A stretch of 64,000 nucleotides of DNA, from assembly GCF_003148805.1 (NCBI RefSeq), contig NZ_QGGX01000018.1, forward strand, positions 1-64,000, read 5' to 3'. A program made the translations under genes and the position numbers. Below are positions 59,756 through 64,000 of the stretch, piece after piece. How positions within the stretch are numbered: the first letter of the stretch is position 1; every line of letters starts with the position of its first letter. Source of the DNA: Aminobacter sp. AP02 (lineage in GTDB: Bacteria; Pseudomonadota; Alphaproteobacteria; Rhizobiales; Rhizobiaceae). Below the pieces are notes generated by a model, which saw only the letters and a list, made by a program, of their open reading frames with translations, was not told the origin of the DNA and did not search any database.

Positions 59756-60892
59756 ATGACCGGAATATTCGACACCAGGACGAAAAGGCTTCTGTCGGCG
59801 TCTGCGCTGGCGGTTGCAGCGGGGCTGCTCGCCACCGCCGCGCAGGCCCAGGAAAAGTTCGACCTCAACGCGCTGGTCGAGGCTGCCAAGAAGGAGCCCC
59901 CGATCAACGTCTATTCGAGCACTGGCAAGATTGTGAAGCAGGCCGAGGCCTTCACTGAGAAGTATGGCGTGCAGGCGACCGGCACCAAGGCCAATGCCGC
60001 AGCGCAGCTCGAAATGGTGATCCGCGAAGGCCAGGCCAAGAACGTGCAGGGCGACGTCATCCAGATCAGCGACGTGCCGGCAGGCGTGGCGCAGCTGGTG
60101 CCGCAGGGCTTCGTCGACAGCTGGCTTCCGCCGGATCTCGCCGACAAGATCCCGGCCCAATACCAGAACCCGCTGGTCGTTTCCAACGAGGCCAACGTCT
60201 TTGCTTACAACACCCAGCTCAACCAAAGCTGCCCGGTCAAGAACATCTGGGAGCTGACGGAGGCCAAGTGGAAGGGCAAGGTCGCCATGCAGGACCCGCT
60301 CAACAAGGCGTCCTATGTCGACTGGTTCAACCAGATGGCAACCAACGCCGACGACAAGGTCGCTGCCGCATACAAGGCCCATTTCGGCAAGGATCTGGTG
60401 ACCGACGAGTCGGGTGCGACCGCTGCCTGGGTCAAGGCACTGGCCGCCAACGGCCCGCTGCTGACCGACGCCGACGAAGGGGCAGCGCAGGCGGTTGGCG
60501 CGCCGGATCAGAAGGAGCAGTTCGTCGGTCTCGTCAGCTCGGCCAAGTTCCGCAACAACAAGGATGTCGGCTCGAAGCTCGGGCTGTGCGAGGGCCTGCA
60601 GCCTTTCGCCGGCTGGATGTATCCGAGCCTCGGCTTCATCGCCAAGGGCACCGATAGCCCGAATGCCTCGAAGCTGTTCATCCACTATCTTATGACCGAG
60701 GAGGGCATTGCTCCGCAGGCGGCCGACGGCAAGATGTCGACCAATAGCGACGCCAAGCTGCCCGACGACGAGCCTTCCGGCATCGGCAAGGTGCTCGACC
60801 AGATTTTCCCCTACGATGCCGCGTCCGCCCAGAGCGACTGGGATGCGCGCCAGGATTGGCAGGACCTCTGGCGCGTCAACTACCAGAAATAG
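59756..60892 (+). CDS. ABC importer periplasmic binding protein 1 (iron/phosphonate type)
   Basis: 378 residues with signal peptide (TKRLLSASALAVAAGLLATA, cleavage after AQAQ) and an SBP_bac_8/13-type fold: EKFDLNALVEAAKKEPPINV then YSSTGKIVKQAEAFTEKYGV, and IWELTEAKWKGKVAMQDPLN. It ends in DWDARQDWQDLWRVNYQK, shared with the next gene. GGGAGG precedes the ATG. The fold is used for ferric iron, spermidine-like and aminoethylphosphonate ligands. No tyrosine pair typical of FbpA iron sites is evident, so iron is not assured. Confidence 0.88.
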   Translation: MTGIFDTRTKRLLSASALAVAAGLLATAAQAQEKFDLNALVEAAKKEPPINVYSSTGKIVKQAEAFTEKYGVQATGTKANAAAQLEMVIREGQAKNVQGDVIQISDVPAGVAQLVPQGFVDSWLPPDLADKIPAQYQNPLVVSNEANVFAYNTQLNQSCPVKNIWELTEAKWKGKVAMQDPLNKASYVDWFNQMATNADDKVAAAYKAHFGKDLVTDESGATAAWVKALAANGPLLTDADEGAAQAVGAPDQKEQFVGLVSSAKFRNNKDVGSKLGLCEGLQPFAGWMYPSLGFIAKGTDSPNASKLFIHYLMTEEGIAPQAADGKMSTNSDAKLPDDEPSGIGKVLDQIFPYDAASAQSDWDARQDWQDLWRVNYQK

Positions 60893-60908
60893 ACACATGC
60901 GACTGCGG

Positions 60909-60931
60909 CGCCCGGCATGATGCCGGGCGCG
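60909..60931 (+). other. stem-loop between the two binding-protein genes
   Basis: GCGCCCGGCA pairs with TGCCGGGCGC around a short loop, without a T-run. It may stabilise the upstream binding-protein mRNA or lower expression of the second copy. Confidence 0.55.
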
Positions 60932-60959
60932 TCTGGCCGGATTTAAACGGGAGGAAACC

Positions 60960-62108
60960 ATGAAACCGGCATTTGACATGAGCAGCAAGACAAACAGGGC
61001 GTTGGCCTCGACCGCGCTGGCTGGCGTGCTTGCGGCAGCGATGTTCGCTATCTCTCCGGCGCGGGCCGAGACCTTCGACCTCAATGCGCTGGTCGAGGCG
61101 GCGAAGAAGGAAGCGCCGATCAATATCTACGACAGCACCGGCAAGATCGTCGAGATGGCCGAGAACTTCACTGCCAAGTACGGGGTGAAGGCGACCGGGA
61201 TCAAGGTGTCGGCAAGCGCGCAGCTCGAGATGATCGTACGCGAAGGACAGGCCAAGAACGTCAAGGGCGACGTGGTGCTGATCACCGACGCGCCGGCCGG
61301 GTTGGCGCAGCTTTTGCCGCAGAAGTTCGTCGAGAGCTATCTGCCGCCTGATATGGCCGACAAGATCCCGGCCAAGTTCCAGAACCCGCTGGCGATCACC
61401 ACCAATGCGGCCGTCTGGGCCTACAACACCGAGGCTTATGACGCATGCCCGGTGAAGAACATCTGGGAGCTGACCGACGCGAAATGGAAGGGCAAGGTCG
61501 CCTTCTACGACCCGTTGTCGAAGGGCACGTACCCGGACTGGTTCAACCAGACAGCGACCCATGACGACGACAAGATGAAGGCTGCATACAAGGCGCATTT
61601 CGGCAAGGACATCGACGTTGGCGAAGACAGCGCCACGGCCGCCTGGGTGAAGAGTTTTGCCGGCAACTCGCCGCTGCTTGCCGACGCCGACGATGCGATC
61701 TCGGAAGCAGTCGGCGCTCCCGGACAGAAAGAGCCGTTCTTCGGATTGATGAGCTCGGCCAAGTTCCGCGACAATGCCGACAAGGGCTTCAAGCTCGGCC
61801 TGTGCGAGGGGCTCGAGCCATGGCCGGGCTGGACCTATGTGAAGCTCGGGCTGATTGCCACCGGCACCAAGAGCCCGAACGCGGCCAAGCTGTTCATCCA
61901 CTACATCCTGACCGACGAGGGCATTGCGCCCCAGGTGAAGGACGGCAAGCTGCCGACCAACCCCGATATAGGCCTGCCCGCCGACGAGCCATCGGGCATC
62001 GGCAAGGTGCTCGACAAGCTGCAGCAATACGACGCCTCGACGGCGCTCGAGGACTGGGACGCTCGCCAGGATTGGCAGGACCTCTGGCGCGTCGCCTACA
62101 AGAAATAG
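60960..62108 (+). CDS. ABC importer periplasmic binding protein 2, tandem paralogue
   Basis: 382 residues. Signal peptide (LASTALAGVLAAAMFAISPA, cleavage after ARA) and then the same domain as the preceding gene: ETFDLNALVEAAKKEAPINI, YDSTGKIVEMAENFTAKYGV, IWELTDAKWKGKVAFYDPLS, and the end DWDARQDWQDLWRVAYKK. By eye well over half of aligned residues are identical, so the two genes arose by tandem duplication. Differences cluster in the likely ligand loops (VIQISDVPAG versus VVLITDAPAG; SNEANVFAYN versus TTNAAVWAYN), suggesting two related ligands for one permease. Confidence 0.88.
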   Translation: MKPAFDMSSKTNRALASTALAGVLAAAMFAISPARAETFDLNALVEAAKKEAPINIYDSTGKIVEMAENFTAKYGVKATGIKVSASAQLEMIVREGQAKNVKGDVVLITDAPAGLAQLLPQKFVESYLPPDMADKIPAKFQNPLAITTNAAVWAYNTEAYDACPVKNIWELTDAKWKGKVAFYDPLSKGTYPDWFNQTATHDDDKMKAAYKAHFGKDIDVGEDSATAAWVKSFAGNSPLLADADDAISEAVGAPGQKEPFFGLMSSAKFRDNADKGFKLGLCEGLEPWPGWTYVKLGLIATGTKSPNAAKLFIHYILTDEGIAPQVKDGKLPTNPDIGLPADEPSGIGKVLDKLQQYDASTALEDWDARQDWQDLWRVAYKK

Positions 62109-62123
62109 CTTTCCGGTGGACTG

Positions 62124-62161
62124 GGGCGGAGCCCTTCTCCTTCGGCTCCGCCCGCTTTTTT
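62124..62161 (+). terminator. terminator after the second binding-protein gene
   Basis: GGGCGGAGCC (62124-62133) pairs with GGCTCCGCCC (62144-62153), followed by six T. It lies before the HAD gene, which is only 28 bases further, so it is probably leaky or the phosphatase pair has its own start of transcription. Confidence 0.8.
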
Positions 62162-62188
62162 CACCGGTTCGAATTGGAGATTGTTTGG

Positions 62189-62995
62189 ATGACCGGAACC
62201 TTGGCGAGGAAACTCGCGGCTCCCAAAGCGCTGTTGCTCGATTTTGGCGGTGTCATTGTGTCGACGAAGCATCTGCCTGGCTGGCAGGCGCGTCTGGCCG
62301 GCCATGTACGCGGCCTGCTCGACGCGGCCGGCGTGGCAGCGCCGGAACTTTCGGTCGAGCAGATCGCAGATGACATCAAGGCTGCGGGCATCGCCGACTC
62401 GCATTGGAAGGACGCGATGTCACGCCCCTTCGCTCCGCGCGAACTGCGGCATGAAGAGTTCTGGGGCGATTTCGTTGCCGGTGACTGGGTGAAGCCGGCT
62501 AACGACGTCGTGGTCGCTTCGGCCTTCGACCTGTGCCGCAAGATGGGCAACTGGAAGAGCACCCGCGTTTTGCGCAACGGCATGCTCGACCTACTCGATG
62601 CGGCGGATGCGGCAAGCGTGCCGGTCGGCATCGTCTCCAACGCGCTTTGTGGCCGGGTGCATCTCGACTTCCTCGATGCGCACGGGCTGACCGACCGGTT
62701 TGCGGTGGCGATCCACAGCGACGAGGTGAAGGTCCGCAAACCAAATCCCGAGATGATACATCTCGCAACGCGAGCGCTCGGTGTCGATCCGTCCGAGGCC
62801 TGGTATGTCGGCGACAATTTCGACCGCGACGTGCTGTGCGGCAAACGTGCCGGCATCGGCGGCAACATCCTGATGGAAGACAAGGGCACCTACGATCTGC
62901 CTTACGAATTGAAGCTCAAGCCCGACGCCATCGTTGCCGATCCTGTCGGACTGCTGGGTCTTTTCAGACAGGCAACGCGCGGGATCGCAGCATGA
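62189..62995 (+). CDS. HAD family hydrolase
   Basis: 268 residues, HAD subfamily IA. Motif I LLLDFGGVIVS (nucleophile Asp), cap domain (about 25-120), motif II GIVSNA, motif III Lys in EVKVRKPNPEM and motif IV WYVGDNFDRDV. Likely a small-molecule phosphatase or haloacid-type enzyme. It overlaps the next gene by ATGA, and both follow the importer genes, which suggests that the imported ligand is, or becomes, a phosphate ester. Confidence 0.88.
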   Translation: MTGTLARKLAAPKALLLDFGGVIVSTKHLPGWQARLAGHVRGLLDAAGVAAPELSVEQIADDIKAAGIADSHWKDAMSRPFAPRELRHEEFWGDFVAGDWVKPANDVVVASAFDLCRKMGNWKSTRVLRNGMLDLLDAADAASVPVGIVSNALCGRVHLDFLDAHGLTDRFAVAIHSDEVKVRKPNPEMIHLATRALGVDPSEAWYVGDNFDRDVLCGKRAGIGGNILMEDKGTYDLPYELKLKPDAIVADPVGLLGLFRQATRGIAA

Positions 62996-63855
62996 CGGGC
63001 ATCGAAGAATCAAAGCGCCTCCGAGCGGTAGCCGAGCAAGCGTCACAGCTGATGCGCGAGCCGCTGCTGGAGGCTTTCAGGTCTAACATGGCTGTCGACT
63101 ACAAAGTCGATCTGCACGACGTCGTGACCAGGCACGACAAGGAATCGGAACTGGCGATCCGTGACTTCATTCTGCGCGCGGTGCCCGATTCAACCGTACT
63201 CGGCGAGGAAGACGGGGCCAGCGGCGAGGGCCGGGTGAAATGGTATGTCGATCCGATCGACGGCACTTCTAACTTCGCGCGCGGCTTTGCCTTCTGGTGC
63301 GTGTCGATTGGGGCGGCGGTCGACAACGAGATCGTCGCCGGCGCCGTCTACGACCCGGTCGCCGACATGATGTTTTCGGCCGACCTGACCGGCGCGTGGC
63401 TCAATGGGGAGCCGTTGCGCTCGCGCGCCATTCCAGACGAGCGGCATGCGACGCTGATCACGGGCTATCCGGTGGAGCGCGACTTCAGGTTGGACGGGCG
63501 CGAGCAGGCGCTCGGGAATTTCGGCCAGCTGGTCGAGACCTTTTCGACATTGCGGCGGCCTGGCAGCGGGGCGCTTAGCCTCTGTCATGTCGCGGCCGGC
63601 TGGGTCGATGCCTCGGCCGGATTCGGCTCTAACCCCTGGGACGTGGCGGCGGCGGTGCTCATCCTCAAGCAGGCCGGGGGCAGCTACCATCCCCTGACCC
63701 TTGGCAAGGTGGATGCCGATACCCCTGACTTCATATGTCCTGGATATGTCGCGCTGGGTGAGGGTGCCGACTATCCGACGTTGATGCGCGTGGCCCGCGG
63801 CATTTCTGATAGCCGCGATGCTGCGCGGGCCAAGCGTCCGAGGGATGCCGCATGA
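62992..63855 (+). CDS. inositol monophosphatase family protein
   Basis: 287 residues. Metal-binding motifs: GEEDGASGEG, WYVDPIDGTSNFARGF and NPWDVAAAVLILKQAGG. The family cleaves phosphate from inositol, histidinol, glycerol or nucleotide phosphates. It overlaps the HAD gene by four bases. Two different phosphatases at the end of one importer operon support a phosphorylated ligand. Confidence 0.9.
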   Translation: MTGIEESKRLRAVAEQASQLMREPLLEAFRSNMAVDYKVDLHDVVTRHDKESELAIRDFILRAVPDSTVLGEEDGASGEGRVKWYVDPIDGTSNFARGFAFWCVSIGAAVDNEIVAGAVYDPVADMMFSADLTGAWLNGEPLRSRAIPDERHATLITGYPVERDFRLDGREQALGNFGQLVETFSTLRRPGSGALSLCHVAAGWVDASAGFGSNPWDVAAAVLILKQAGGSYHPLTLGKVDADTPDFICPGYVALGEGADYPTLMRVARGISDSRDAARAKRPRDAA

Positions 63856-64000
63856 CCGTTCACAGCGCCCTGGAATCTTGTGGCACGCGTGTGCATTCAT
63901 GTGGCGAAGGTGAGCCGTTGGCATCTGCGCTTGGTCAAAAACAATATCCAATATATGGCGTTGACGATATTGCACTCCTGTGCAAATTGACGCCAGCAAC
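63856..64000. other. end of window: promoter-like region with two more palindromes
   Basis: An ATG at 63852 overlaps the previous stop (ATGA) and the frame stays open to the edge, but its product (MTVHSALESCGTRVHSCGEG and on) is not family-like. The stretch also holds GGCAC-GCGT-GTGCA near 63893-63906 and operator C. Either a gene starts at 63852 or, more likely, this is the control region of the next unit beyond the window. Confidence 0.4.
63970..63985. promoter_or_regulatory. palindromic operator C (TTGCAC-N4-GTGCAA)
   Basis: TTGCAC (63970-63975), TCCT, GTGCAA (63980-63985). Same arms and spacer as operator B upstream of the importer 7.6 kb away, so both probably bind the same regulator. 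Confidence 0.6.

Noticed and set aside
63852-64000. Possible gene starting at the ATGA overlap with the monophosphatase gene
   Set aside because: The product is not family-like and the stretch holds two operator palindromes. Too short before the window edge to decide, so only noted as a region.
1-64000. CRISPR arrays, insertion sequences, integrases
   Set aside because: No regularly spaced repeats, transposase motifs or terminal inverted repeats with target duplications were seen.

Overview
The window is chromosomal DNA of a high-GC alphaproteobacterium of the order Rhizobiales, most like the Mesorhizobium/Aminobacter group (Phyllobacteriaceae). This is inferred from the tkt-gap-pgk-fba glycolytic cluster followed by a DUF4164 gene and zapA, an RpoH-type sigma factor, a PhyR-NepR-EcfG stress locus, several HWE-type histidine kinases, a pstSCAB-phoU-phoB operon and a xylF-xylH-xylG importer under a ROK repressor. 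I see no CRISPR array, insertion sequence or prophage. Coding density is high and only one tRNA (Glu, CTC) is present.

Layout. 0.1-8.6 kb: central carbon genes on the minus strand (aldolase, pgk, gap, tkt), interrupted by a cupin gene, a K+/H+ antiporter and a scar made of two gene fragments. 8.9-12.5 kb: DUF4164, zapA, rpoH, a pseudouridine synthase, a membrane protein and a VOC protein. 12.6-18.2 kb: tRNA-Glu, a frameshifted isonitrile-hydratase-like gene, and a sulfur module (DecR-like Lrp regulator divergent from a cysteine-desulfurase-like enzyme and a Blh/ETHE1-type persulfide dioxygenase), then small hypotheticals. 18.5 kb: a candidate stress-induced small RNA. 19.4-28.9 kb: a large hybrid kinase and the phosphate operon behind a Pho box. 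28.9-33.7 kb: ROK repressor and xylose-type importer with two palindromic operators. 33.8-45.7 kb: general stress response region holding phyR, nepR, ecfG, three HWE kinases, a response regulator, a Crp/Fnr regulator and envelope genes. 45.7-51 kb: phosphonate monoester hydrolase-like sulfatase divergent from an MhqO/MhqD-like pair with a GNAT gene, then an SDR. 51-55 kb: a two-component pair and an orphan degenerate response regulator. 55.7-64 kb: an L,D-transpeptidase, then an iron/phosphonate-type ABC importer with two tandem binding proteins and two phosphatases.

The most notable result is a set of ten sites of the form GGAAC-N16/17-CGTT or AGTT, the EcfG promoter form. Nine lie between 36.1 and 44.7 kb, in front of phyR, nepR-ecfG, a Crp/Fnr regulator, an AI-2E transporter, DUF883 and holin-like genes, a DUF1328 gene, a small membrane protein, a PRC-barrel protein and a secreted hypothetical. 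The tenth, at 18.6 kb, drives no visible gene but is followed by two hairpins and a T-run, suggesting a small RNA. The stress sigma factor is thus embedded in a cluster of its own probable targets.

A second result is a set of TTGCAC-N4-GTGCAA palindromes upstream of the ABC importer and again at the right edge of the window, suggesting one unknown regulator for the importer operon and the next transcription unit. All functional names rest on protein features read by eye; no database search was run.
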